A DNA stretch of 64,000 nt, from positions 5,766,001-5,830,000 of the forward strand of contig OZ176055.1 of the NCBI GenBank assembly GCA_964247055.1. Reading direction: 5' to 3'. Source of the stretch: Paragordius varius. Lineage: Eukaryota > Nematomorpha. A program made the translations under genes and the position numbers. This document shows, piece after piece, positions 39,626 to 52,200 of this stretch (positions within the stretch are counted from its first letter, which is position 1; every line of letters starts with the position of its first letter). The notes beneath the pieces are model-generated. The model was not told where the DNA came from, made no database searches, and was given only the letters and a program-made list of their open reading frames with translations.

Positions 39626-41418
39626 TTTATTATTATTACTAAGGGTATTATTTATTTTCATAGTTATTTTGGTAATTTTTATTATTCAAAGTATATATCA
39701 AAAAATATAGTGTATAAAAGTGTAAATAGGAAATATTATCAAAATAATTATTATAAGTTGAATTATTTTTGTTATTTGAGATATTGATAATGTTTTAGTG
39801 TTCTTTCATATTCATATTATTATACTTCATGGTTTATTAAGGCATTTTTTTACGCATCACATGCCCTTGTGTACAACTAATAATTTTACAGATCATTAGA
39901 AAACTGGCCTTTGCCGTTAGCGCATTTTCATGCCCCGGCCAATACCACGGGGAGGTGGCAATAGGACTTTTAAAATTTCGATCGTATCCCGAAATTTTTG
40001 CGTTTATTTTTAAAACAGCCTATTTTTGAAGAGCAAAAATGGAACTTTCGGAGCTTACATCTAAAATTTAAAATGATTTTATGTTGTGCTTTATAGATTT
40101 ATGTATATCCTAGTGATATATTTGAGTTGCTTTCGCAAAAAAAAATTTATTTGAAGAAATGTGCGCACATTTCGCCATTTTCTGATATGGATCACTTTGC
40201 ACAAAAGTGAAAATAGCATTCTTATATCACTACTAAGGGCCTAAACCAAAAGGATTATGCTTATTATGATACATTTACTTATCACAATATATATATTTAT
40301 CAGGTTATATTTTATAACCTTTGATTTTGGACGCAGTATTAATTAAAAATGTTACAATTATTAAAGGTTTTTAATTGCTAGAGTTCCAGATAGCTCCGAT
40401 CCCCGATTAAAATGAACAATTGATATAATCACTCCTGTGAATATATTAAGTTAGTATTTATCTACTTAAAGCAGCGGTTTTTAACTCTGCCTCTATCATT
40501 ATAAAAATTATATAAATAAGGCAAAATATGTAATTTAAATTTAGTTTCATCCTTTTTTATTTCACAAAATTTTTGCAGAATATCGTGGTTTATAGATTCT
40601 AACTCCCAAATTAAGGCTAAATTTTTATTTAAATAAAATCTAACATTGATAAAACAGTAAAATTAGTTTATTCATAATTTTTTTATTTATTATAACTCCA
40701 TTATCTAGGATATGCTAGAGAGATTTGAAATTTATATATATTAAAAAAATGTATTAAGCGGAATTTAGAAATATTCTGTCCTTAGCTTTAGCGCATTATA
40801 CAAAATTTATCTTATATAATGTGAAATCGTAAAATAATCCTCATCTCAAACTTTTTTGCCGCCATTTTTTTCTATAATTTTTTAAACTCTTTAATGCAAC
40901 AGGCAATAAATGTATAATATGGTTAGAAAATGTAAATAATTAATTTGAAGCTTTCAGGCCACATTTTACCAGCAAAAATTAATATATTTTGATTTAAATA
41001 TCAGCTGTTCGTATCCGCGTTTTACTTTATTCAATACACGAGGATAATATTTGATAATTAATTTTTAACTAAAATAACAGGTTGTTTATTTACCAGATTG
41101 AGCTCTGGGAAATAAAACTGCCTCAAAAGGTTTACTAGGATAAGAAATGTAAAAAGATAATGGTGTTAATGCACACATAACTTGACTAATTATTTACCTT
41201 GAGGTGTATCCATAAAATAATTAATATTATATGCATATCTTTTTTTACGGTGCATCAATATTAAAGTGAGAATTTTTGCAATTGTTTCAATTTGTTCCAT
41301 ATTTTTAGAAATATTTAAAAGACCCAAATATTAATCGGGTGATAAATATTATTTATCCAAGTGTTAAAATCAATTAATATCAGAAATTTGCTGGTAAATT
41401 GTAATTAAAAAGCTTTGA
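39626..41418. repeat. Repeat-rich spacer
   Basis: Contains a copy of the second repeat family (about 40155-40345, ATATGGATCACTTTGC, GGGCCTAAACCAAAAGG), an older remnant of the TTAA family (about 40550-40690) and the inverted partner (about 40850-41030) of 32890-33060. A small GC-richer patch at 39890-39970 is unexplained. No gene supported. Confidence 0.45.
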
Positions 41419-41611
41419 CCTATGGATGCAACACATTCATTTTAATCCTTCGATTCAAATTGGGGTAGTTGGATACCCCATGCCTGTTTAAAATCAAATA
41501 CCTGAAAAAGTATGGAAGGAATCGAAACCATGGCAAAATTTTGCGCTTTATAACATTAATAAACCGAAATATATAAAAAAAATCAAAAATACTTGATATT
41601 ACTTATTTTAA
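41419..41611 (+). mobile_element. TTAA-family element, copy D, interrupted by copy E
   Basis: Carries the left ~190 bp of the family (GCAACACATTC, CCTTCGATTCAAATTGGGG, AACATTAATAAACCGAAATA) and stops at CTTATTTTAA, where copy E begins. In intact copies that position reads TTATTTTAA and continues into the interior. A short piece resembling the continuation (AAAAATTTTTATCAAC) follows copy E at about 42186-42203. This indicates copy E inserted into an internal TTAA of copy D. Confidence 0.72.
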
Positions 41612-42181
41612 CACTTGGATACAACACATTCATTTTAGTCCTTCGATTTAATTGGGGTAGTTAAATACCCCAGCCCTGTTTAAAATTAAGTTCTTAAAAA
41701 TATGGAATGAATCGAAACCATGGTAAAATCTTGCACTTGTATAACATTAATAAACCGAAATATATAAAAAATTTTATTCAAAAATACTTGATATTACTTA
41801 TTTTAACCTAAAACCGAAAGGTAATACTTAACGTGACATGTGTGTAATGGTAAAATTGAAAAATAATGCAAAATAAATCGCGTTTTCTATTTCTATCAAT
41901 GCTAGATGTAATATAAATAAAAAATTAGCTTTAATTTTACCCTTAAAATTAAATGAAGACGATATTTTGCAAAAATTTAGTAAAATAAAAATGGCGGCGA
42001 AGTAGTTTGACATGGAACTTTTTTTCAAAACAAAATTTTATCAAGATATGGCATATTTATATAATTTTTATTAGGATAGAAACATAAATTTAAATTGGGG
42101 CCGTTTCCTTCAGTAGTTTTTTAAAAATATTAAATTAAATTTAGCTTGGGGCATTTAGATACCCCAATTTGAATCGAAGTG
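41612..42181 (+). mobile_element. TTAA-flanked non-autonomous element, copy E
   Basis: Best reference copy, 570 bp. Flanked by TTAA on both sides (41608-41611; 42182-42185), the target site of piggyBac- and Kolobok-type transposases. The right end reads CACTTCGATTCAAATTGGGG when inverted, followed by TATCTAAATGCCCC. The left end has the same repeat but with about 27 extra bases between CACTT and CGATT. Each inner repeat is itself a short hairpin (GGGGTA..TACCCC). No transposase is encoded. Confidence 0.88.
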
Positions 42182-42240
42182 TTAATTAAAAATTTTTATC
42201 AACTCAAAATTTGATTAAAATATTCGATCGTCTTTATTAA

Positions 42241-42805
42241 CACTTGGGTGTAGCATATTCATTTTAGTCCTTCGATTCGAATCGGGGTAGTTAAATACCC
42301 CTGACCTGTTTAAAATAAAATTATTTAAAAAATATGGAAGGAATCGATACCATTGCAAATTTTTCACTTATATAACAATAATAAACCGAAATATATAAAA
42401 AAAATTTTTCAAAAATGCTTGACATCACTTATTTTAAGCTAAAACCAGGTAAAAATTTAGTCAACGTGCCATATGTGCAATGATAAAATTGAATAATAAA
42501 ATAAACCGCTCTTCTATTTCTATCAATGTTAGATGTAATTTAAAAAATATTTACCTTTAATTTTACCACCTTAAAATAAATTTAGACGATATTGTGCAAA
42601 AATTTTGTAAAATGAATATGGCGTCGAAGTAGTTTGACATGGAACTTTTTTTTCAAAATTTTATTTAGATATTTTAACATATTTATATATTTTTTATAAG
42701 GATTGAAGCATAAATTTAAATTGGCACCGTTTCCTTCAGTAGTTTTTTTAATCCTAACTAAAATTTAGTCTGGGGTATTTAGATACTCCAATTTGAATCG
42801 AGGGG
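42241..42805 (+). mobile_element. TTAA-flanked non-autonomous element, copy F
   Basis: Flanked by TTAA at 42237-42240 and 42806-42809, same length class and orientation as copy E. The left end is CACTTGGGTGTAGCATATTC, with the 27-bp insertion present. The right end is GAATCGAGGGG, where copy E has GAATCGAAGTG. It lies 59 bp beyond copy E. Confidence 0.85.
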
Positions 42806-44364
42806 TTAAATGTAAATCGAATGTAGTGTTGTATAAATTCAACAAATTTGTTAAGAAATCGATACTTTAAAATATAAATCTTAAGCGATGGAAATGTTCA
42901 GCATCAATTATCTAGAAAAAAATGTTTTCATAATATATAAAGCGATTTTAAACCGTTTAGATCATCCTCAAAGTACGCTTCAACCAAATTTTCTAAAAAT
43001 CAAATTTTTGAACGTGTAAGCTCAAAAAATATTTTTTGTTGATGCAAAGTAAATATTTAAACTTTATCGTACGATAGTGGCATTGTTGCATTTTTAAGAG
43101 AATAAATTTTAGAAGAAATGTGATTTTAGGAGACCACATTTTAAAATATAGTATTGATTTTTTAGGTAGTTTTTATAATTATATGGAATAAGGCATTTAT
43201 CTTTCAACATAAAAAAATGTGAAAATTTTTTGCATTTTCTCATATAGAGCACTTACCACAAAAGTGTAAATAGCTTTCTTTATAACTCGTAAGAGCCAAA
43301 ACCAAAAGTTTATAATAATTCTGATAGATTTTCCTATCATATATATTTCATCAGCTATTCTGATTTCGGACACAGTACATTTATTTCCATATTGTTTTCT
43401 CGTTCTAATAAAATTTAAGAAAAAATTGACGGCAAAAAATTTTGATTTTATTCCTTCCAATTTTATAAATTTTTTAAAATTATATTTTAGAACATTTTTA
43501 TAATTGGTTCACTGTTTGAAATGTCTTTTTAGATAATTCATTTAAAATACCCACAAGGTTCAGCTTTAAATTTGCTTTTATAATATAATTTATGATATAT
43601 ATTTATATTTTTATGATATTTTTCAAATATAAATTTTAAATATTTTTGCATTATAAATAAATAATACAAAATTAGTAATTTGTCCTTGTAAGGCTAAAAT
43701 AAGCACCATAAATTTGATATATTTTACTATTAGAATATATTACCAGAATATTGTAATCTCCAGAAGTTTTAAGTTTATATAATATTTAAACCTTGGCTAA
43801 TTTCGGCAATAATTTTTCCGACTTTTTTTACCTGTTACATGTGTATATAGGGCGAAATAAATCTTAGAAAATATTTTAATAAAAAAAATTATAAAAGATT
43901 TTGATTAAACATAATCAAGATTTTATAGTAATAAGAAAGCTTTTTTTATTCAGAGGGGTGTAGCTCTAGAGGTAGCTCTACTTATAAATCTAAGAATTTT
44001 TTTTATATTATATTGTTTGCCGGTTTGAAATTTTTAATTTTGATAAAATGTGGCGGTTAAGTATGAGATGAGAAAAACATCTTATAATTCTTTTTGTGAA
44101 ATTTGTTTGAAAGGTAATATAACACATACTCTTTTGCTATGAGACAAGGCTTTTATTAGCCTTAAAACATTAAACAAACCCCGGTTATTGCTATAATTTT
44201 AAATTTTTTATAAATCTTTTTAAAATTAATAAAACAAATCAAATAAATACTAAAGCTTTTAAATAAACTATATTAACTATCACTGAATATTATAATATAT
44301 TTTTATAAATAATTTTAACAGATTATTTAAATCAATTATATTGGCTAGTTTGTGATTTTTCAAC
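42806..44364. other. Spacer upstream of the SR protein gene
   Basis: Holds one more copy of the second repeat family (about 43195-43385, CATATAGAGCACTTACCAC, CCAAAACCAAAAG). The remainder to 44364 is AT-rich with no supported gene and presumably contains the SR gene promoter. Confidence 0.4.
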
Positions 44365-47300
44365 ATGGGCGAACGAACACAGTTATTTGTTGGACGTCTA
44401 AGCAAAGATGTAAGAGTCAAAGATTTGGAAAATATATTCGCTCCATACGGTCGCATGCTTAGATGTGATATTAAATACGGAGTAGGAACAGGTATATTTA
44501 TATGTTTTAAAATTTAGCTTATGCTTTTGTTGATTACGACGACCGAAGAGATGCTGAGGTAAGATTGAATGTACGTTAATTTAAATATATTTTACGATAC
44601 ATAAATTAAATAATCAAGAACCTAAGTTTGATTTTTTTATATATATGATTAAATACAATATATAGCCTTGATTAATGATAAGGCCCATGTGCATTGATGC
44701 TTTTACCTGATTAAAAGAGACATCCGCACTATGATATTTGTACATGGGCATGCGATAGTCTAATTGATTTTTTCATCGACATGACCCAGTGTTTCCACTT
44801 TTGATATGACATGATATCTTTAAAGTCCATGTAAATAACTGTATTCAAGCATTTCTAATTTTTACTTGCTACTCAACATATAAACATTAGTGTTAAATTC
44901 CATTATCTTTTATATAAATATATATCCCATATTTAGGATGCCATCCGTTATGAAAACGGTCGTACCTTGCTTGGCAGTCGTATGGTTGTTGAACTTGCTA
45001 AAGGCCGCAATTATAAAGCCCCTGCATCCAGGGTACCATATTCATTTTTTACATAATTTATACTTTTAGTTACATTCAATTTTTTTCTTTTTCCAAGAAT
45101 GGTGGAGTCGACGAATGTTACAAATGCCATCGATCTGGTCATTGGGCTCGAGATTGCCCCGATGAGGATCGCTATAGCGGCCGAGACGGTTATGGCGGAG
45201 GACGCGGTGATTACAATAGAGGGGGTTATGGCCGTTCTAATCGTAGATCTCGATCTCGTTCTGATTCTCGCGGACGTAGAAGTTATCGTGATCGAAGGTA
45301 TTTATTTATCATAAGTATATATTGTTAGTTTTTAGATAGTATATGCAGCAAAGATAAATATTTTTACATCGTAATCTCTCGCTATTTTCCAATTATATTA
45401 AGCTCTTTGCTGTGTTAGGCAGTTTTAATTTATATAATTACAGTCATGTATATGTAGAATTGACAAACATTCGTTTTTAAATGATTAAAATTTGTTTTTA
45501 ATTGTTTTGATGTTTATGTCAACTTTCAACATAAGGCTTAAAAATGCGCATGTTGAACAAACATCAAAACAATTAAAAAAAATTATAATCATTTAAAAAC
45601 GAATGTTTGTCAATTCTACATATACATGACTGTATTATGAAGAAGTTATGGTATAAGGCAAAAGAATAGGGTATAATGAATACGAATGGCATCAATTTAT
45701 TGTAAAATTTACATTGCTCGCTATGTAAGTTTCTGCGTTATTTTTCAATTATTTTTTTTGCTATTAGTTAGTTTTACCGCTGTATTACATAATCATCATT
45801 TAGAGTGTAAAAAACATTTTATAATTCGCTCATTATTGTTTGTTTGTACCGCACTATATTAATACAGTTTTAATATACATAACATTGTTTCTTTAGAAAT
45901 AGCCAAGCAAAATAATTCCATCGTGTTTGATAAACATAATTTATAATTAAACCACGCATATTTGTTTTTACAGTACTTTATCAGTGCCGCTCTGATTTAT
46001 GAAATAGCATAAGAAATCCATTTTTTTGTGTTCATAAACATAATTTTAAACCAGCCATTTTTTGTTTTTACAGTACTTTATTATTGGAGGAAGCCGCTTT
46101 GATCATATAATACATTTTTTTCTTAACATACATATGAAATAGTCGAAGCCGGGATCGCAGACGTGTAAGTAGAAGTAGGAGTCGAAATGATCGTCGCAAA
46201 AGACGAAGTCCCAGCACCCGGAGTCGCAGTAGAAGTCGCGACGCCGATCGCCACAAACGCACGCGTCACAGTTCTTCTGGCGATGATCGAAGGAAAAATA
46301 ACCGAAGGAGCGCGTAATTACTTTTTCATTTTTTAATATGCGTGTAATTAGAATTTGACATACTCAAATTTTAAATAATGTCATAATTCTTTGAAAAAAA
46401 TACTGTTTCGTTTTTTTTATTAATATAGTATATGAAAGACACCGGGGTCGGTTATATAAATTTTATTTATTGCAATAGCTCTAGCCAAGATAAATCTCGC
46501 ACCAGAAGTCGTAGTACAAGTAAGCGGGACACTTCAGTCACGGCTCGCAATGGAAAGCGTCACTCCTCAGGCTCACGGAGCCCAAGTCATAAAAGTCGCC
46601 GAAGTGTCGAATCTACTGGGAAAGATAAATCGCGCACTCGATCTAAATCCCCGTCTAGAGCGAAAAGTTCACGATCACGAAGTCCAGCGGTTGCTCACGC
46701 AGCGCACAGTAAATCCCGAGATAAAAGCTTCAGCGCAGAAAAAGACAGTCGTCATCATAGATCAATTGATCGAATGGAAAAGGATGATGGCGGCAGTAAA
46801 AGCGTAAGCAGGGATAGAAGTCAAGGTTTTTATATTATTTATCTTAAGCTTTGCATTTTGGTCTGTAAGATTCGAGTCGTAATTGGGCATTGTTTTTGAC
46901 ATATTGAAAAAGCCGTTTGAGTGTAGATATTGCAGTTAATCTCAGTCATAACTAGTCAGTTGATGTTACAAATGCGAATTTGTGTTAAAAATTGATTTTC
47001 ATTAGACCGATTTTTTGATATTTCTATTAAAATAAAACTTTTTATTAAATAAACGTAATTACTAGTTCCATTATTTAACCATCATGTCCTTTTTATAACA
47101 TTATGAGATAAGTAAATATTGGAGGTTTAACTGATAATTTTTATAGCATCACGGTCATATGAATGCATTTTCAAACCGTTTAAAACCAAGCCTTATTTCG
47201 ATTCTACATATAATCTGTGATTAACATTAGATAAGAGAAGTCATAGCAGTATGCGCGAGGAAGAAAAAAGTCGTTCCCATCATTCCTCAGATAACGATGA

Positions 47301-47448
47301 TGATGATGGCGACGACCAAAATGATTCATCTAAAAATAAAAGTGATGAATCCCCGCGTAGTCAAAGGAGTGCCAGTCCTTCACGTTCTGTCACGCCAGAT
47401 AGCAAGGAATATGCCCAAGACCATGACACTAACACTATGGATGAATGA
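44365..47448 (+). CDS. SR splicing factor with RRM and zinc knuckle (SRSF7/RSZ type)
   Basis: Nuclear pre-mRNA splicing factor. Seven exons: 44365-44491, 44518-44558, 44937-45032, 45098-45297, 46143-46313, 46479-46825, 47231-47448; phases agree, 399 aa. RRM at residues about 6-78 with RNP2 LFVGRL and RNP1-type AYAFVDYDD. CCHC zinc knuckle CYKCHRSGHWARDC at about 95-108, then a Gly-rich stretch and a long RS/SR domain (RRSRSRSDSRGRRS; SRDRRRVSRSRSRND), ending acidic (SDNDDDDGDDQND). One RRM plus one knuckle fits SRSF7 and insect/plant RSZ proteins; at 399 aa it is longer than SRSF7 (about 238 aa) because of the tail. Intron 1 is 26 nt and contains an in-frame stop. Intron 4 (845 nt) holds a palindromic MITE and a duplicated acceptor region. 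Exon 5 could also end translation at 46317 if intron 5 is retained, giving a shorter isoform. Confidence 0.92.
45441..45632. mobile_element. Palindromic Tc1/mariner-type MITE in SR intron 4
   Basis: CAGTCATGTATATGTAGAAT at the left end and ATTCTACATATACATGACTG at the right end are perfect inverted copies. Homology continues inward through GACAAACATTCGTTTTTAAA to a loop near 45520-45575. The element is flanked by TA on both sides (45439-45440, 45633-45634). 192 bp, non-coding. Confidence 0.88.
45961..46142. repeat. Duplicated 3' splice region in SR intron 4
   Basis: TTTGTTTTTACAGTACTTTA occurs twice, 100 bp apart (45961 and 46061). Each copy is followed by a GCCGCT(C/T)TGAT block and then ATGAAATAG; the second ATGAAATAG is the acceptor used for exon 5. 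Reading on from either upstream CAG in the phase of exon 4 soon meets stops. Confidence 0.6.
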
Positions 47449-49216
47449 TTATTTCCTCCTGAACCACACAAACATCCTTAATGTTATATATTGATTAAAC
47501 GTTTACTCCGTTTCCATGTGTAAATAAATTCTGATGTATTCATCTTTTTACATGATTAGTGTGTATTCTTCTTTGATACAATTTTTTAACAAATGCTATT
47601 CGTTTTTATCCCTTAGCACAATAGACGTAAATTTAATAAGTTTTAGGCCAATTTTTCTGTACACCAGAGTGTTTTAAATATAATATATAAAGTTTGGGCT
47701 ATTTTTATAACGAGCAAAGCTTGACATTTGACTGAAACGATATTTGTAATTGGTATTACCCTAACTGTAATTAAATGATTTTAATTTTATTCCTATCAAT
47801 ATTTATTCAAAATAATAAGTTGGTAAAAAAAGAAATATAAATTTTTTATCAACAATTTAAAAAACATCTCTCAAAATTTCGTTTCTTCGCTAATAGCTGA
47901 GATATAATCAATCTCTAAACTAGGAAAGTTTTAATAATAACCTTCAGTATGTATAGGCTTATTTAAGTTGGGTATAAATATTTAATTGGTGCGATAACAT
48001 ATTTTAGCGCTTTTTGGACGCCTTTGAGTTTTCTAAAAAGTATATTTGTTGCAAAACATTGATTTTATTAATTTTTAGTCATGAAATCATTTTTATTAAG
48101 CTTTTAAAATTTCAGAAATATGAAATATTGTTCAATAAAAGCGTTAAACATTGGCGTTGAATTTACGACAAAGTTATAGCCTTAAACCTAACCAATAATT
48201 GGCAAAAAGCGTACCATCTTCCGAAACTTATATTTGTTGAATATTATGAAAATATAACTTAATTATGACAAAAACTTATTTAAACATCCAATTTTTAATG
48301 GACATTTTTTAACATATACAACATGTATCATTAAATTAAAAATTTAATTTATTTTTATATAATCTCGAAATTCCATGAATTATGGTTCAAGTTCAGATTA
48401 TCACTATTGCCGTTTTCAAAAAATATTTTAATAAAAATGAATCTAAGTCATTGCATATTGCAAACATAGATTCTAATGTTTGATTAATCGATTCCGGATT
48501 AGGTTATTCAATAATAAACAATATATGACTAAAAAATTATTCATTTAGAGAACAAGCCATATAGCAAGTACGTGTAAGAACGACCCCGATGACATTTTGA
48601 TCAGCAAAATACCCCAAAAATTAAAAAAATGCCAAAATCCAAAACTGTATTGCACATTTCATAAACATTTATTGACATCAATAGGCCATTTAAAAAAGCA
48701 CTAGTTCGGTTTTTTGCTTTCACTTTGCGCGCCAATTAAAACAATTTTTAAATGATATTCTTAATATTTAATATTCAAATCCTTTTTTACTAACAATGGC
48801 ATTTATAACCGATAGAGAACATGTAGTTGGTTAAGTTCAGGATATATACAAGTTTTCATAATTTTTTTACAAAAAATAGCTCCAAGTTTTTAATTTATTG
48901 AAATTATATTTCTATAAAATAGAAACTATAAATGTTTTCAAATAATACTCCTGTAAAAATTTATGTAAATGGAACTCGCATTAATTTTCCCGTTTTCCCC
49001 ACCTCTAAAAATAAACAAATTTGATTTTAACTATTTTTTTAAATAAATATTAACAACTCTTGATATTAGTAAAATAATATTTCATTTTAGTCAATTATAT
49101 CACTAATATATATAACTAACTAAAAGGCTTAGTCCTATAAAAAGGGTAAAATTTAATCAATCTAAAAAAATTTAATCAACATTCTTCGATTTTAAAAATA
49201 GACATATGTGTGCAAA
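47449..49216. other. Intergenic between SR and SDR genes
   Basis: The two genes converge here. An AATAAA-like signal for the SR transcript is plausible at about 47523-47528. I see no gene or bounded repeat in the rest. Confidence 0.4.
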
Positions 49217-52200
49217 TTAACCTTTATCAATAGCATAGGAGCTAACATCTTTTCCCTTCAAAATATCCTCATCCAAATAACCTTGACCACTGACAAACTT
49301 CTCTGGACTTTTCAAAAGGGTCAAACAAGCATCCGCCATAATTTGAGGGTTTCTGCAAAATTTCGCACTCTGTTTACCGGCCACCATGGAAAGAGAATCC
49401 GTAAATATACCTAAAACGGTTAAAGCACAATAATTAAAAATTTAGCAATCAATTGAAACACAAAATTAAAATGTGTTAAGCGACACTTAATTTACTTTAT
49501 GATATACCAAATTTAATACTGAGGCGAAAAAAACTAATCTTTTATAAAATTACATAGGGCAATAATTGTCCTTAATTGTAATGATTTTATTAATTTTGTT
49601 ATAGTATTTATAGGTCCTGAATTCACTATGAATTTTAGTTTACTTACTGCTACCGAAAACCATTAATAACAAAAATAAAACTGTTATTAAAAAATATTAA
49701 ATAAAATAAAATATTAATATAATGCGAATAATAATGCAAATTTGTGGTATTTTAATAATTTTGTTGTTGAAAACTACATAGAAATAGAGGAACCATATTT
49801 GGGCCAAAGGGAAAAAGCTTTAATTTGTCTCTCCTTAAATTCCCCGGCCAATCCAACCGTTAACATTGATGTCAAGTATTTGGTTGCGGTATATCCAATC
49901 TTTTGAGAGAAATCTTTAACAAGAGCCGATTTGGGATTTAACAAGGGTGGACTTATATTAATGATTGTTGCAATCGAAGTTGTGGGCATGTAAGGAATAC
50001 ATAATTTAGATCTATAAAACAATATTTACATTAAATATTGAATTATAGATTTATAGGTGATATATCGAGATTTCGCTAAAAATATAACTTAACCAAATTT
50101 TAAACAACAAAAATAAAAACTTAACTATCTCAATATTTTGCAAATAAACAAGCGCTTAAATAATAATTATTATTATAATTTTTTAATTTTAAATAAATAT
50201 AACGATTCAAAAATCAAAGTATCATAAAACCAAAAAAAGGGGATAAAAAATCAAAACATACAATATGTAAGGGGCGCGTGTGTTCACGGCATGCATATAA
50301 TTGAAATCCTGAGACGTAAATGAAGTCGCTTTTCCAAATTTTACAACACCGGCATTGTTGATCAAATAATCGATTTCTAACACATATTACAATTATCAAA
50401 ATATGATTATCCAGAAAAAATATAATAATAGGGAAAACCTTAATATATTAGACTTATCATTGATTTTCCTATACAACCTATGATTACAATTATGTGAAAT
50501 GTAAAACTAAATGTTAACAATTTATATATACCATTTGCACTTCATGTTGGTCCTTGGACACGTTAAATTGGTCCTTAAACACCTGATGTTGGTCCCTGAA
50601 CACTTCAATTGCTCCTTGAACACTTCAAGTTGCTCTTTCAGCATTTTCTTTTATTTTTATCTTTTATAAATCAAACCATGTATCATTCATCTTTTTATAT
50701 CATTATTACCCTATTATATTTATTTAACCTAAACGTTTGAATCAAAATGAACTTTTTATCATTCAAAAACCGTATATTTTTATTAATTTCGTAAAAAACA
50801 TTTTAATATTAATAAGATTATAAGAGCTAATTAAAAAATAATTAGTTTTCTATGTTAATAAAACCAATATTTCGTTTTAGTTAATAATATTTAATTAAAA
50901 AAATTGTTCATAAAAAAGTGGTTTTCAAATGAATAATATTAATTTTATAATTGAATAAATATATAATAATAAAATATATAAATAACAACAAAAATTATGG
51001 TTAAATCCAAACTTAAAAAATTTAAGGACAAATTTGAATTGTTGAAGGGCCAATTTGAAGTGTTTAAGGACGCTGGTATAATTATTCCTAACTAATTCGC
51101 AAAAAAACTTTTTTTATAGAAAATATTATTATTCTTGGTATATTTTTAAATCATAATACAAAGCACGAATCGGGTAAAAGCCAAATAATTATTAGTTTAA
51201 ATAACTTTAAACTTTTATAACGAGACACCATATCTTCTACACCATTTTGTAATTGATCAACCCTAGCCACATCAATTGTATATGTATGGATTATACCATT
51301 TTGATCGCTGACTGTAATATTATATACGTATATAAAAAATGGTTTACAAATTTAAAAACCATGATAATTTCCTACAATGATTGTCTAATAGAATTTAACG
51401 ATTTTGGCATATATTTTTACGCTATAAAAATTATACCATATCAAAAGCTTGTATTGTAATGGTAAATGACGGATTGATTATGTTTTTTTAAAAACAGTTG
51501 TTTAATTTGTATAAAAATGATAAACGATAATTATATAGAAAATTAATTGAATAATTATAAACAGAAAATATAAAACTATATGTGAAACCCTTCGTCAATA
51601 GTAATCGCAACCCCAAGTCAAATAGTTGTGTCGTATTGATGAGTGCGAATAGTCTGCGATTACTATTGACGAAGGGTTTCACACATCGTTTCATAATTTC
51701 TGTTTATAATTATTCAATTAATTTTCTATTCAATTATCGTTTATCATTATTATACGGATTGAACAGCTGTTATTACAAAAAGCTAATTCTGGTAAAATCA
51801 CCAAATTCAGATTAACAACACATTGGATTCTGGTTTAATTACATGATCATGTTACATGGATATTGATAAAGGTAAAAAAACGAACACGGCTATAATATAT
51901 TTAATCATATGTTCCAAATGTCGCTTGCATTTTACTCTAAACCTACCCGTTAAAATAACCGCGAACGGAGAAAAATGTGTGTTTTCGGATCAGTCATGTC
52001 CTCTCAAAAATAAATTAAATTCAATCTGTGATCGGGCGCATACTTTTCCCGACGCTCCAACCTGGCCCGTATTTGCTTTTTATATACACAGGCTGATTAA
52101 TAGCAGTGCATTGTAGATTCTCTTTGTCCTTCTTGCCACCATACATGTAAGAAGTTCCAAACTTTTCGTTGGCTCTTATGAACGCCTTTCCGGAACTATA

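Noticed and set aside
43966-44000. Short stem-like sequence GTAGCTCTAGAGGTAGCTCTAC resembling part of a tRNA
   Set aside because: No acceptor stem, anticodon arm or B box; only a local hairpin.
45099-45314. Frame reading MVESTNVTNAIDLVIGLEI
   Set aside because: Out-of-frame shadow of the SR zinc-knuckle exon.
46550-46807. 85-residue frame in the SR tail
   Set aside because: Out-of-frame shadow of SR exon 6; the RS-rich frame is the supported one.
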